Counted from the first letter of the stretch, positions 1 to 10,119 are shown. The stretch: DNA of 64,000 bases from Prauserella_A sp040635515 (GCA_040635515.1 JBEYHY010000001.1:310001-374000); one strand, 5' to 3'. The notes: generated by a model not told the origin, from the sequence alone. Numbers and translations: made by a program.

Positions 1-2376
1 AGGGCACCACAGCTCGTCACGGGCGTACTGCTCAACGAGAGCGGGCAGCTGGCGAGGGCCCGCGAGGTGCTCACCGGGTTGCGGCTGCTGCCGAGCGCGG
101 CCATCGCGGTGGGTACCACCGCCGCGCTCGCCGATGAGGCGCTGGCCGCCGTGCCCGGCGTGGATTTCCTGGTTCCGCCCAATCCCGCCATGTACGACGA
201 GCAGGCCGCCGACACCGAGCGCGACGCCATCGCGGCGCGGCAGCGGGACCGCAGGGCGAGGCTCGCCGCGCTGGAGGAGGCAGCCGGAGCCGACGCCGCG
301 CTCTACTGGAAGCTGAGCTCGTGGCGGGAGGACTACCCTCCCGGCGCGATGGGACTGCTCGCGGAGGAAGCTCACGCCGCGGCGACCGCGCGGGACACCG
401 CCATGGCGGAGGCGGAGGAGGCCGAGACGACGCTGGCGAGGCTGGTCTCCTCCCGAGACGATCTCGCAGGGAAAATTCCCTTCCTGCGCACGGCCGTGCG
501 CGAGAACGAGGACAAGGCGCGCAGGCTCGACGAACTCGCCGCGAAAGCCCTCCGGATTCCACAGTGGACGGAAGAGGCGGAACGGGCGGCCGAGATCGCC
601 GAAAGGGCGGAGGCGAAAGCACTCGAAGCCGGTGCCACCGCCGCGAAACTGCGAGAGCGGGCCGCGGAGGAACAGCGCACCGCCGACGGCCACCGCAGGA
701 CGATGAGCACGGCACGAGCCGAACTGGCCGAGGTACCCGGCGGCGGTTCCGTCGCCGGCACGGATCCCGTTCCCGGCGAACCGGTCGACGCGCTGCGCAG
801 GACCTTCGCCTCGGCGGCAGAGGCTTACGCGAAGGTCGAGGTCGGCAGCGATCTGCGAGCCGAACTCGAACAGGCGGAGAACGCCGAATCCGCCGCGAGG
901 GCCGCGCTGGAGAACCTCACCGATGAGGTGCGGGCGCTCGCGGCCGAACTGCTGGAGACTCCCGACGGGTCCGATGCCTCCGCGCGAGCGGCAGCGCAGG
1001 CAAGGGCGGCGCGAACCGTCGCGGCACTGGAAGAGGAACGCGCCGAGGTGATCGGCCAGGTGGCGACCCGCAAGGCCGAACTGAACCAGCTGCCGCAGCA
1101 CAGTGGCCCGCTCGACAGTTTCGAGAAACCGCGCGACGTCGAGCACGGTCGCGAACTGATCGACGCGGCAGCCGAGGAGGCCTCCGCCGCGGCGAGAACG
1201 TGGGAGGAACTGCACGAGCGGCGTGCCGCGGCCCAGGCGACGTTGGACGCGGCCCAGCATTCGGCTTCGGGATTCCGGTTGCTGGCCGAAACGCTTGCCG
1301 CCTACGTCCCGCAGGGCGAGCCCGAACGCGTTTTCGAAGCGGATGTCGAAACGGCGAGGGCGCGGCACGGTGAACGTAGTGCGGCACTGAACACGGCGAC
1401 CGAGGCGGTCGACGCCGCCGAGAAACGGGTGCGTGCCGCGGCCGACGCGCTGGCGCACTACGCGACGGAAAAGCGATTCGAACGACTCACCACGCCGGTG
1501 CGGCAGCAGGTCGTCTCGGTGCGCAGGGACAGCCTGCCCGAGCACGCCGACGAGTGGACGGCCGCCCTGCGGCCCCGGCTGCGGACCCTCACCGACGATC
1601 TCGCCCAGATCGACCGGCACCGCTCCGGCATCGTCACCCGCCTGCAGAGTCTCGTGGAAGGCGCGCTGCGGACCCTGCGTTCCGCACAGCGCGTCTCCCG
1701 CCTCCCCGACGGTCTCGGCGAGTGGTCGGGCCAGGAATTCCTGCGGATCCGGTTCACCGAACTGGAGGACAACGACCTCACCGAGCGGCTCGGCGAGGTC
1801 GTCGACGAGGCGGCGGCAGGCAAGACCAGTGACGGAAGGGACGTCAAACGCGACGGCATGTCGCTGCTGCTGCGCGGAGTGCAGTCCGCGGTACCCAAGG
1901 GATTCAGGGTGGACATGCTCAAACCCGATTCGGTACTGCGCACCGAACGGCAGCGCGTCTCCGAGATCCGCGACGTGTTCTCCGGAGGGCAGCAGCTCAC
2001 CGCCGCCATCATCCTGTACTGCACGCTCGCCGCGCTGCGCGCGAACAACAGGGGGAAGATGCGCAACCGGCATTCCGGGGTGCTCTTCCTCGACAACCCG
2101 ATCGGCAGGGCGTCGGCGGGCTACCTGCTGGAACTGCAACGCGCCGTCGCTGAGGCACTGGGCGTGCAGTTGATCTACACGACCGGATTGTTCGACGCGG
2201 GCGCGCTCAGCGAGTTCCCGCTCATCGTGCGCCTGCGCAACGACGCCGACCTGCGGGCGGGCCGCAAGTACCTCTCCGTCGACGCCACGATCCGCAAGCA
2301 GCTGGAGGACCTGAACGAACCGGACGGGGTGGCGAGGCTTTCGGCGACGAGGCTCTACGCGAAGGCCGGGAGCTGA
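1..2376 (+). CDS. SMC-like coiled-coil ATPase, C-terminal part (5' truncated by window)
   Basis: The reading frame is open from base 1, so the gene starts upstream and about 791 residues are visible. Most of this is Ala/Glu/Arg-rich heptad sequence typical of a long coiled coil. Near the end is an ABC-type signature (FSGGQQ, about 1978-1995) followed by a Walker B-like segment (VLFLDNP, about 2080-2100). The hinge-arm-head order is that of SMC, RecN, SbcC or MukB/JetC-like proteins, with the N-terminal Walker A head presumably outside the window. The Walker B acidic pair is D-N rather than the usual D-E, so ATP hydrolysis may be altered or the family may use a different residue. I cannot name the family. 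A chromosome-segregation, repair or plasmid-defence (Wadjet-like) ATPase are all possible. The next gene is on the opposite strand and convergent. Confidence 0.6.
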   Translation, partial: RAPQLVTGVLLNESGQLARAREVLTGLRLLPSAAIAVGTTAALADEALAAVPGVDFLVPPNPAMYDEQAADTERDAIAARQRDRRARLAALEEAAGADAALYWKLSSWREDYPPGAMGLLAEEAHAAATARDTAMAEAEEAETTLARLVSSRDDLAGKIPFLRTAVRENEDKARRLDELAAKALRIPQWTEEAERAAEIAERAEAKALEAGATAAKLRERAAEEQRTADGHRRTMSTARAELAEVPGGGSVAGTDPVPGEPVDALRRTFASAAEAYAKVEVGSDLRAELEQAENAESAARAALENLTDEVRALAAELLETPDGSDASARAAAQARAARTVAALEEERAEVIGQVATRKAELNQLPQHSGPLDSFEKPRDVEHGRELIDAAAEEASAAARTWEELHERRAAAQATLDAAQHSASGFRLLAETLAAYVPQGEPERVFEADVETARARHGERSAALNTATEAVDAAEKRVRAAADALAHYATEKRFERLTTPVRQQVVSVRRDSLPEHADEWTAALRPRLRTLTDDLAQIDRHRSGIVTRLQSLVEGALRTLRSAQRVSRLPDGLGEWSGQEFLRIRFTELEDNDLTERLGEVVDEAAAGKTSDGRDVKRDGMSLLLRGVQSAVPKGFRVDMLKPDSVLRTERQRVSEIRDVFSGGQQLTAAIILYCTLAALRANNRGKMRNRHSGVLFLDNPIGRASAGYLLELQRAVAEALGVQLIYTTGLFDAGALSEFPLIVRLRNDADLRAGRKYLSVDATIRKQLEDLNEPDGVARLSATRLYAKAGS

Positions 2377-2397
2377 GCGTTTCGAGGGTGGTGGAGC

Positions 2398-3051
2398 TCA
2401 GTCCTTGCGGCCGGTGAACGCCAGCGTTGCGCCGAGCCCGATCATCGTCAGCCCGCTCGCTCCGCCGATCACCTCAAGCCTGCGCGGTGAGCGGGCGAAC
2501 CAGTCGCGCGCCGTGCCGGCCAGCAGCGCCCACATGCTGTCCGTCACGAGCGCGATCACCGGCAGCAGGATGCCGAGCAACAGGATCTGGCCCGCGACCG
2601 CGCCGCTCTCGTAGTGCACGAACTGGGGGAGTACCGCCGCGAGGAACACGATCGACTTCGGGTTGGCGACGCCGACGACGAAGCCGTCGCGCAGCACCCG
2701 CAGCGTGCGGGCCCGCCCGCCCTTCGCGCCCGCCTCGAACACCGCGCTCAGCGAGCGCCGGTGCCGCAACGCCTGAATTCCGAGGTAGCCGAGATAGCAG
2801 GCGCCTGCCAGTTTGATAGCCGTGAACACCTCGGCCGACCGCGAAATCAGCGCGCCGAGACCGAACGCGACGGCGACGACCTGGGTGTAGATCCCGGCCG
2901 CGTTGCCTGCCACCGTCAGCAACGCGTCCCTTCTGCCGACGGTGAGCGCCCTGCTGATGGTGAACAGCACGCTCGGGCCAGGCACGACGACCATCACGAA
3001 GGTCAGCGCGGCGAACGCGGCGAGCTGACCAGCCGAGACGACAAAATCCAT
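2398..3051 (-). CDS. LysE/RhtB family amino-acid exporter
   Basis: The protein has 217 residues, the usual size for LysE/RhtB translocators, with about six hydrophobic segments. It carries the family hallmarks PGPSVLFTISRAL near residue 25 and GFVVGVANPKSIVFLAAVLP near the middle. Members export amino acids or related small molecules across the cytoplasmic membrane, and the substrate cannot be told from sequence. I chose the ATG at 3051 because the membrane domain starts immediately after it; the longer open frame upstream reads as Arg/Pro-rich shadow sequence. It stands alone, convergent with the SMC-like gene and divergent from the DUF6226-like gene. Confidence 0.85.
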   Translation of the reverse strand: MDFVVSAGQLAAFAALTFVMVVVPGPSVLFTISRALTVGRRDALLTVAGNAAGIYTQVVAVAFGLGALISRSAEVFTAIKLAGACYLGYLGIQALRHRRSLSAVFEAGAKGGRARTLRVLRDGFVVGVANPKSIVFLAAVLPQFVHYESGAVAGQILLLGILLPVIALVTDSMWALLAGTARDWFARSPRRLEVIGGASGLTMIGLGATLAFTGRKD

Positions 3052-3135
3052 GCGAGGAAGCCTAGAAGCCCGCGCGCGGCGAGGACAGCGAATACTCGGT
3101 GGGCGCCCGTGCGAGCACGTCCTACCGTGGTGCCC

Positions 3136-3816
3136 GTGACGACACCGGCGGCACTGGCCGCACTCGTGGCACGGGTGAGCGCGACCTACGACCGGCTCGG
3201 CATGCCGGAATGGCCGGATCCGCACCCCGGCGGGGCCATGCCGCGCGACGACGAGTACTCGCGGGTCACCGATCCCGGCAAATACCGGATCGCGCACGCT
3301 CGTGCCAGGGTGTGGGCCGAGTTGCTCGGCGAGGCGGCCGGGGCCAGGTCCGACGAACTCGCCGGAGCCGGGCTCGTCGTGGATGCCCAGCGGTTCGATC
3401 GAGGGGTCCGGCTGAGCTCACCTCGATCCGGCACGCTGCCGCTGGTGCTGCTCGAACGCGATGCGCGCGACACGGAATCCGGTTCGTTCGTCGCCGGGCT
3501 GCACGCGGGCATCGGACTGCCGGACACGGGCGAGAACCTGCCCGACTGTGGCTGCGATGCCTGCGATTGCGGCTCCGCCGACCTGCTCACCGCGATCGAC
3601 GCCACGATCGGCGAGATCGTCGGCGGTCCTTCGGCGTTGCTGAGGGGCAAGAACTGGTACGCGTGGTGGTCACCCGGCGGTGCCCGGTTCTCCGGCGTGC
3701 GCCGCGGCCCCTCCGGCGACACGATGATGAAGCTGGCGAAGCGGCTTGCCCTCGGCGAGGACATCCGGCCGCCGAGCGGCACCGAGGTCTTGACCGGCCG
3801 CTCGTGGCTCGGCTGA
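3136..3816 (+). CDS. DUF6226-like conserved protein
   Basis: This is a soluble protein of about 226 residues with no transmembrane segment. It contains a striking Cys-rich stretch, CGCDACDCGSADL, in the second half, then a Trp-rich segment (NWYAWWSPGG). To my recollection this pattern fits an actinobacterial family named DUF6226, of unknown function; that family call is tentative. The cysteines could bind a metal, but nothing else supports that. GTG codons at 3127, 3130 and 3136 are all possible starts. I chose 3136, which gives an ordinary N-terminus (VTTPAALAAL). The O-methyltransferase gene follows after 41 bp on the same strand. Confidence 0.6.
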   Translation: MTTPAALAALVARVSATYDRLGMPEWPDPHPGGAMPRDDEYSRVTDPGKYRIAHARARVWAELLGEAAGARSDELAGAGLVVDAQRFDRGVRLSSPRSGTLPLVLLERDARDTESGSFVAGLHAGIGLPDTGENLPDCGCDACDCGSADLLTAIDATIGEIVGGPSALLRGKNWYAWWSPGGARFSGVRRGPSGDTMMKLAKRLALGEDIRPPSGTEVLTGRSWLG

Positions 3817-3857
3817 GTACCGGCTACCCAGGCCGCTACCGGAAAGGAAGTGCCGCC

Positions 3858-4929
3858 GTGACCCAGGGCGAGCGCGAGGGCACCAGATCGGAGTGGGAAG
3901 CGGCCTTCGCCGTGCTCGCCCCGGTGATCGACCTGGTGACACCCATGGCGGTCCGCGTGGCCGCCTCACTGCGGCTTGCCGACCTGATGGCGGGCGGCCC
4001 GGTACCCGTCGCGGAACTGGCTCGCCGGTCGGGAACCGACGCCGGAGCACTCGGCAGACTGCTGCGCCACCTCGTGTTCAAGGGCGTCTTCGCCGAACCG
4101 GAACGCGACGTGTTCGCCGTCAACGAACCGGCCGCGCTACTGGCGTCGAGCCATCCCTCCGGCATGGCGCAACGGCTCGACCTCGACGGCTTCGGCGGCC
4201 GGATGGACCTCGCCTTCACCGGACTCGCGCACACTGTCCGCACCGGGGAACCGGCGTGGGAGACGGTGTTCGGTACCCCGCTGTGGCGCTATCTCGCCGA
4301 GAACGAGGAGATCGGCGAGTCGTTCGACGCGATGATGGCCTCGGGAACCGACTATGTCGCCGACGCGGTGCGTGGCCACGACTGGTCGGGCGTCCGGCAC
4401 GTGGTCGACGTCGGCGGAGGTACCGGCGCTTTCCTCGCCGAGGTACTCGGCGCCGATCCCGGCATGCGGGGCACCCTCGTCGACCTGCCGGAGACGGCGG
4501 AGAGGGCGCGGCGCTACCTCGCGGACAAGGGACTCGGCGAGCGATGTGCCGTCGTCGCGGGCAGTTTCTTCGATCCGTTGCCGCCCGGCGGCGACGTGTA
4601 CGTGCTGAGGCGGGTCGTGCACGACTGGGGCGACGAGGACGCCGTGCGCATCCTGCGCCGGTGCGCCGAGGCGGCTACCCGGGGCAGGGCGATCGGCAGC
4701 GGTGGCAAGAGCGGAAGGGTGCTCGTCATCGAGACGCCGAGCGGATCCGCGGGAGATCCGGAGCTGCTCGCCGAAATGGACCTGCGGATGCTCGTCCTCA
4801 GCGGCGGCCGCGAACGGGAGCGGGGGGGAGTACGCCGCGATCATCGCGCGTGCCGGGCTCGATCTCGGCGGGGTGCACCGCACCCCGCTCGGGCACGTCG
4901 TCCTCGACTGCGTCCCGCGCGGTGAGTGA
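3858..4929 (+). CDS. SAM-dependent O-methyltransferase with apparent C-terminal frameshift
   Basis: The product resembles plant/acetylserotonin-type O-methyltransferases. It has a winged-helix dimerisation domain (about residues 15-100), the SAM-binding motif DVGGGTG (184-190), and the family's catalytic His in RRVVHDWGDED (H255). The GTG start has a clear ribosome site (AAGGAAG, 3844-3850). After residue about 323 the frame becomes Arg-rich nonsense ending at 4925. The expected family C-terminus (EYAAIIARAGLDLGGVH...) continues in the next frame to a stop at 4929. The switch lies at a run of seven G (4822-4828); six G would restore the frame. Either the strain carries a frameshift or the base call is wrong. 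The methyl acceptor is unknown, and no biosynthetic cluster is adjacent. Confidence 0.75.
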
Positions 4930-4966
4930 ACCGCTCGATGTCGGTGCGTGGTGGTAGGACGGGCGG

Positions 4967-6163
4967 ATGACACGCACGTTTCCCGTCCGCGAGCGCAGGG
5001 CGAGGCTGGCTCGGAGGCACCGGCTGGCCCAGGGGGCCAGGGCGAGCACGCCGGAGGAGGCCGCCGACAGCATGGTGGCGCTGCACGCCACCGATCCCGC
5101 GACCGTGTACCTCGCGATCGCCGCGCGTGCCCCCGCGGTGACGGTCGCCGATGTCGAGCGCGCCCTCTACGACGAGCGCACCCTGCTGCGGATGCTCGGC
5201 ATGCGGCGCACGATGTTCGTCGTTCCGGCTCCGGTCGCGCCGCTCGTCCAGGCAGGCTGCGCCGAGGACATCGAGCGCAAGCAGCGGACATTGCTGCTAC
5301 GGCACCTCGAACAGACCGGCATACCCGATCTCGGCGGGTGGCTGCGCGATGTCGAGGACGCCACCGTTGCCGCGCTCGCGGCACGCGGATCGGCGAGCGC
5401 GCAGGAGCTGTCCGCCGACGAACCGCGATTGCGTACCGAGATCACGATGGCCGAGGGCAAGCCGTACGAGGCCCGCGGCTACATCACCAACAGGGTGCTG
5501 TTCCTGCTCGCCGCGAGCGGCAGGATCGTGCGCGGCAGGCCGAAGGGCACCTGGCTTTCCACCCAGTACGCGTGGTCGGTCACCGGCGACTGGCTGCCGG
5601 AAGGGCTGGAACCGCTCGATCCCGGTGCCGCGAGGGTGGCGCTTGCCCGCCGCTGGTTGAGGGCCTACGGCCCTGGGCAGGTCACCGACCTGCGCTGGTG
5701 GACGGGCTGGACGGCGGCGCAGACAAAAAAGGCGCTCGCCGAGATCGGGCCCGCCGAGGTCGACATGGATGGCATTCCCGGCATCCTGCTGCCCGACGAC
5801 GTACCGGGCGAAGACGGCGAAGACACGGGATCCGGGGAGGGCGCACCGTGGGCCGCGCTGCTGCCCGCGCTCGACCCGACCGCGATGGGCTGGGCCGAGC
5901 GCACCTGGCTTGTCGGCGCCCACCGCGCCGCGTTGTTCGACAGGACGGGCAACATCGGGCCCACCGTGTGGAGTGAAGGGCGGATCGTCGGCGGCTGGGC
6001 GCAGCGGCCCGGCGCCGGGATCGTCTTCCGCTTGCTGGAAGACATCGGCACGGAGGCCACCTCGGCGGTGGAGGCCGAGGTCGCCAGGATGAACGCCTGG
6101 CTCGGCCAGGTCAGAGTCGTCCCTCGCTTCCGCACTCCGCTTGAGCGCGAGCTGTCCACTTAA
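4967..6163 (+). CDS. Winged-helix DNA-binding domain protein (HTH_42 / YcaQ-AlkX-like)
   Basis: The 398-residue product begins with the pattern of the winged-helix family PF06224 (RARLARRHRLAQ..., then MVALHATDPATVYLAIAAR) and runs the full family length. E. coli YcaQ (AlkX-type) members are DNA glycosylases acting on interstrand crosslinks. Actinobacterial relatives are mostly uncharacterised, so a DNA-repair role is only an inference. ATG 4967 follows 37 bp after the O-methyltransferase stop. It ends 143 bp before gap, and no shared role with its neighbours is evident. Confidence 0.75.
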   Translation: MTRTFPVRERRARLARRHRLAQGARASTPEEAADSMVALHATDPATVYLAIAARAPAVTVADVERALYDERTLLRMLGMRRTMFVVPAPVAPLVQAGCAEDIERKQRTLLLRHLEQTGIPDLGGWLRDVEDATVAALAARGSASAQELSADEPRLRTEITMAEGKPYEARGYITNRVLFLLAASGRIVRGRPKGTWLSTQYAWSVTGDWLPEGLEPLDPGAARVALARRWLRAYGPGQVTDLRWWTGWTAAQTKKALAEIGPAEVDMDGIPGILLPDDVPGEDGEDTGSGEGAPWAALLPALDPTAMGWAERTWLVGAHRAALFDRTGNIGPTVWSEGRIVGGWAQRPGAGIVFRLLEDIGTEATSAVEAEVARMNAWLGQVRVVPRFRTPLERELST

Positions 6164-6234
6164 TCGATTCGCTTAAAGGTTCCAGGTGGGGGACGTCTCG
6201 TGAAGGCCACCCGGATACGCCCAGGCCAGCACGC

Positions 6235-6240
6235 TAGGGT
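6235..6240 (+). promoter_or_regulatory. Possible -10 element for the gap operon
   Basis: TAGGGT fits the actinobacterial TAnnnT -10 pattern and lies about 66 bp before the gap start, in the only non-coding gap before the operon. The -35 region 17 bp upstream (CGGATA) is poor. Assigned by position and pattern only. Confidence 0.3.
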
Positions 6241-6306
6241 TGGCGGGAAACCGAAGACGTGTAGCCCCGGTCCGGGACCGGGGCGAACCCCGAGGAGAGA
6301 AGAGCA

Positions 6307-7311
<1,005 letters not shown>

Positions 7312-7315
7312 CGAC

Positions 7316-8524
7316 ATGGCGGTGAAGACACTCGACGATCTGCTCGCCGAGGGTGTATCGGGTCGCCGCGTGCTGGTGCGTTCGGACCTGAACGTGCCGC
7401 TCGACGGCGACACCATCACCGACGACGGCAGGGTCAGGGCGGCATTGCCCACGATCAAGAAGCTGGCCGATGCCGGAGCCAGAGTGGTTGTCACGGCGCA
7501 CCTCGGGCGGCCGAAGGGCGCGCCGGAGGACAAGTTCTCCCTTCGCCCGGTAGCCAAGCGGCTCGGTGAGCTGCTCGGGGCCGACGTCCCGCTCGCCGGT
7601 GACGTTGTGGGCGACGAGGCGAAGCAGGTCACCTCGGCGCTCACCGACGGTTCGGTGGCGATGGTGGAGAACGTGCGCTTCGACCCGAGGGAGACCAGCA
7701 AGGTGGAGAGCGAGCGGGCCGAACTGGCCCGCGAGTTCGCCGCCTTGGTCGGCACCGGCGGCGCGTTCGTGTCCGACGGTTTCGGCGTCGTGCACCGCAA
7801 GCAGGCCTCGGTCTACGACGTGGCCCGCGTTCTGCCCGCCTACGCGGGCGGGCTCGTGCTCGCCGAACTCGACGTGCTGAACACCCTGACCGTCGATCCG
7901 GGCAGGCCCTACGTCGTCGTGCTCGGTGGCTCGAAGGTTTCCGACAAGCTCGCCGTCATCGAGGCGCTGCTGCCGAAGGTCGACCGGCTGCTGGTCGGCG
8001 GGGGGATGTGCTTCACCTTCCTCGCCGCGCAGGGGCACGGCGTCGGAGGCTCGCTGCTGGAGGCCGACATGGTCGGCACGTGCGAGCGGCTGCTCGCCGA
8101 GGCGGGCGACAAGCTCGTGCTGCCTGTCGACGTCGTCGCGGCCGACGCGTTCTCGGCCGATGCCGCCACCCGCACGGTGAGCGCCACGGCCATCGAGGAC
8201 GGCTGGATGGGCCTCGACATCGGCCCTGACACGGTGGCCGCCTTCGCCTCGGAACTGGGCACGGCGGCGACGGTCTTCTGGAACGGGCCGATGGGCGTGT
8301 TCGAGCTGGCCCCCTTCGCGGAGGGAACCCGCGGCGTCGCGCGGGCGATCGCCGACTCGCCCGCGTTCAGCGTGGTCGGCGGCGGTGACTCGGCGGCGGC
8401 CGTGCGGCTCCTCGGACTGCCCGAGGACGGCTTCTCGCACATCTCGACCGGCGGCGGCGCGTCGCTGGAGTATCTGGAAGGCAAGGAACTGCCCGGCGTG
8501 GCCGTCTTGAGCGAAGGGAAGTGA
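7316..8524 (+). CDS. pgk: Phosphoglycerate kinase
   Basis: Catalyses ATP formation from 1,3-bisphosphoglycerate, giving 3-phosphoglycerate, in the cytosol. The 402-residue protein shows the family's RSDLNVPLD near the N-terminus, the substrate-binding HLGRPKG, the nucleotide-binding GGSKVSDKL, and the C-terminal GGGDSAAA helix. Start ATG 7316 lies 4 bp after the gap stop, and the stop overlaps the tpiA start (TGATG), so translation is probably coupled along the operon. Confidence 0.97.
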   Translation: MAVKTLDDLLAEGVSGRRVLVRSDLNVPLDGDTITDDGRVRAALPTIKKLADAGARVVVTAHLGRPKGAPEDKFSLRPVAKRLGELLGADVPLAGDVVGDEAKQVTSALTDGSVAMVENVRFDPRETSKVESERAELAREFAALVGTGGAFVSDGFGVVHRKQASVYDVARVLPAYAGGLVLAELDVLNTLTVDPGRPYVVVLGGSKVSDKLAVIEALLPKVDRLLVGGGMCFTFLAAQGHGVGGSLLEADMVGTCERLLAEAGDKLVLPVDVVAADAFSADAATRTVSATAIEDGWMGLDIGPDTVAAFASELGTAATVFWNGPMGVFELAPFAEGTRGVARAIADSPAFSVVGGGDSAAAVRLLGLPEDGFSHISTGGGASLEYLEGKELPGVAVLSEGK

Positions 8525-9312
8525 TGGTGGCGCGCAAGCCGCTGATCGCGGGCAACTGGAAGATGAACCTCAACCACCTTGAGGCCATCGCGCTCGTGCA
8601 GAAGATCGCCTTCTCGCTCCCCGAGAAGTACTACGCGAAGGTCGACGTGACGGTGCTGCCGCCGTTCACCGACATCCGCAGCGTGCAGACCCTCGTCGAC
8701 GGCGACAAACTCCTGCTCAGCTACGGCGCGCAGGACCTGTCGGCCAGCGACTCCGGTGCCTACACCGGTGACGTCTCCGGGCCGATGCTGGCGAAGCTGG
8801 GCTGCACGTACGTCGTGGTGGGGCACTCGGAGCGCAGGGAGTACCACGCCGAGACCGACGAGGTCGTCAACAAGAAGGTGCGGGCGGCGATCAAGCACGG
8901 GATCAAGCCGATCCTGTGTGTCGGCGAGCAACTGGAGGTCAGGGAGGCCGGTGGGCACATCGAGCACACCACCGCCCAGCTCATCGCCGCGCTGAAGGGC
9001 CTCAAGGCCGACCAGGTCAAGGAGGTCGTCGTCGCCTACGAGCCGGTGTGGGCCATCGGTACGGGCAGGGTCGCGACCCCAGCCGACGCCGAAGAGGTGT
9101 GCGCCGCGCTGCGCTCGGCGCTCGCCGAAAAGTACGGGGCGGAGCTGGCCGAGGCCACGCGCGTGCTTTACGGTGGCTCCGTCAAGTCCGGCAATATCGC
9201 CGAACTGGTCGCGTGCGACAACGTGGACGGGGCTCTCGTCGGTGGCGCCAGCCTTGACGGTGAGGAATTCACCAAGCTTTGTGCGCTGGCCGCCGGAGGC
9301 CCTCTACCCTGA
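8524..9312 (+). CDS. tpiA: Triosephosphate isomerase
   Basis: Interconverts dihydroxyacetone phosphate and glyceraldehyde-3-phosphate. Visible catalytic features are the Lys in AGNWKMN, the His in VVVGHSERR, the loop Glu in AYEPVWAIGTG and the phosphate-binding YGGSVKSGN. Length about 262 residues, normal. GTG 8521, ATG 8524 and GTG 8527 are all in frame. I chose ATG 8524 because it overlaps the pgk stop as TGATG. GTG 8527 would give the commonest N-terminus (xARKPLIAGNWK) and cannot be excluded. Confidence 0.97.
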   Translation: MVARKPLIAGNWKMNLNHLEAIALVQKIAFSLPEKYYAKVDVTVLPPFTDIRSVQTLVDGDKLLLSYGAQDLSASDSGAYTGDVSGPMLAKLGCTYVVVGHSERREYHAETDEVVNKKVRAAIKHGIKPILCVGEQLEVREAGGHIEHTTAQLIAALKGLKADQVKEVVVAYEPVWAIGTGRVATPADAEEVCAALRSALAEKYGAELAEATRVLYGGSVKSGNIAELVACDNVDGALVGGASLDGEEFTKLCALAAGGPLP

Positions 9313-9319
9313 CACCCAC

Positions 9320-9343
9320 GGGTACCCGCTACTCTGGGTACCC
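9320..9343. promoter_or_regulatory. Duplicated GGGTACCC palindrome before secG
   Basis: The 8-bp palindrome GGGTACCC occurs at 9320-9327 and again at 9336-9343, separated by eight bases, so the RNA can fold into a perfect 8-bp hairpin. The spacer contains TACTCT (9330-9335), a fair -10 hexamer for secG. It could therefore be a weak terminator after tpiA or an operator over a secG promoter. Confidence 0.35.
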
Positions 9344-9370
9344 CGCCACCCGCAGTACACAGAGGATGAC

Positions 9371-9601
9371 ATGAAGCTGTTCCTGCAAATTCTGTTGATC
9401 GCGACGAGCGTGCTGCTGATCGTCGCGGTGCTGCTGCACCGCGGGCGCGGCGGCGGACTGTCTTCGTTGTTCGGTGGCGGTATGCAGTCGAGCCTGGCCG
9501 GGTCGAGTGTGGCCGAGAAGAACCTCGACCGCATCACGCTCGGTCTCGGTGCGGTATGGCTGATCGCCATCGTGGGCCTCGGACTGCTGGTGAAGATTTA
9601 G
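9371..9601 (+). CDS. secG: Protein-export membrane protein SecG
   Basis: A small subunit of the SecYEG translocon in the cytoplasmic membrane. The 76-residue protein has two hydrophobic segments (about residues 3-22 and 57-74) flanking the conserved cytoplasmic loop GGGLSSLFGG, the SecG hallmark. Start ATG 9371 follows AGAGGATGAC. The position behind tpiA matches the gap-pgk-tpi-secG order common in actinobacteria. Confidence 0.95.
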   Translation: MKLFLQILLIATSVLLIVAVLLHRGRGGGLSSLFGGGMQSSLAGSSVAEKNLDRITLGLGAVWLIAIVGLGLLVKI

Positions 9602-9657
9602 TTGCCCTTGGCGTGCTGGGCGGGGGCACGCCAACTCTCTGGTGGGTGTGAGGATTC

Positions 9658-9999
9658 ATGGTTGGCGGTAACGCTATTCGAGGCACCCGAGTCGGTGCGG
9701 GTCCGTCCGGCGAGTCAGAGCGTGGCGAGTCGGCCCCCCGGCGCCGCGTCTCGTACTGGTGCGTCAACGGGCACGTGTCCCGGCCTTCGTTCTCGGCGGA
9801 CGCGGAGATTCCGGAAGAATGGGATTGCCCGCGGTGCGGGCTTCCCGGCGGGCAGGACGAGCAGAACCCGCCCGCGGCTCCGAGGACGGAGCCGTACAAG
9901 ACGCATCTCGCGTACGTGAAGGAACGTCGCAGCGACGCCGATGGCGAGGCAATCCTCGCCGAGGCGCTGGAACGGCTGCGGCAGCGCAGGGAAATCTGA
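9658..9999 (+). CDS. rbpA: RNA polymerase-binding protein RbpA
   Basis: RbpA binds the sigma factor and RNA polymerase core and stabilises the open complex in actinobacteria. This 113-residue form has an RGTRVGAG-like basic N-terminal tail, a core domain with four zinc ligands in the Streptomyces arrangement (C35-x3-H39 and C57-x2-C60), and a C-terminal sigma-interacting helix (KTHLAYVKERRS...). Mycobacterial RbpA lacks the zinc cysteines, so this is the Streptomyces-like type. The gap from secG is 56 bp with a GAGG ribosome site, so it may share the operon or have its own promoter. Two hairpins follow. Confidence 0.93.
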   Translation: MVGGNAIRGTRVGAGPSGESERGESAPRRRVSYWCVNGHVSRPSFSADAEIPEEWDCPRCGLPGGQDEQNPPAAPRTEPYKTHLAYVKERRSDADGEAILAEALERLRQRREI

Positions 10000-10013
10000 A
10001 ACCCCGCTGAACA

Positions 10014-10043
10014 GGGTCTCCTCGCCAAGACGACGAGAGACCC
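10014..10043 (+). terminator. Hairpin downstream of rbpA
   Basis: GGGTCTC at 10014-10020 pairs with GAGACCC at 10037-10043, with an inner extension across a one-base bulge, 14 bp after the rbpA stop. No U tract follows, which is usual for GC-rich actinobacterial terminators. Confidence 0.5.
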
Positions 10044-10061
10044 GAAGGCGGCTGGGGCCGA

Positions 10062-10100
10062 AGGAGTGGGGCTCGCGGCGTGACCGCGAGCCCCACTCCT
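10062..10100. terminator. Perfect 17-bp hairpin between convergent rbpA and sensor kinase
   Basis: Bases 10062-10078 pair perfectly with 10084-10100 around a five-base loop (CGTGA). It lies between two convergent genes, so it can act in both directions. The stability and location make a bidirectional terminator the natural reading. Confidence 0.7.
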
Positions 10101-10119
10101 GTCTGTGCGGGTGGGCAGG

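Noticed and set aside
6160..6182. CTTAA...TTAA symmetry at the winged-helix stop as a gap operator
   Set aside because: Only a 4-5 bp match, partly inside the upstream stop region; too weak to call.
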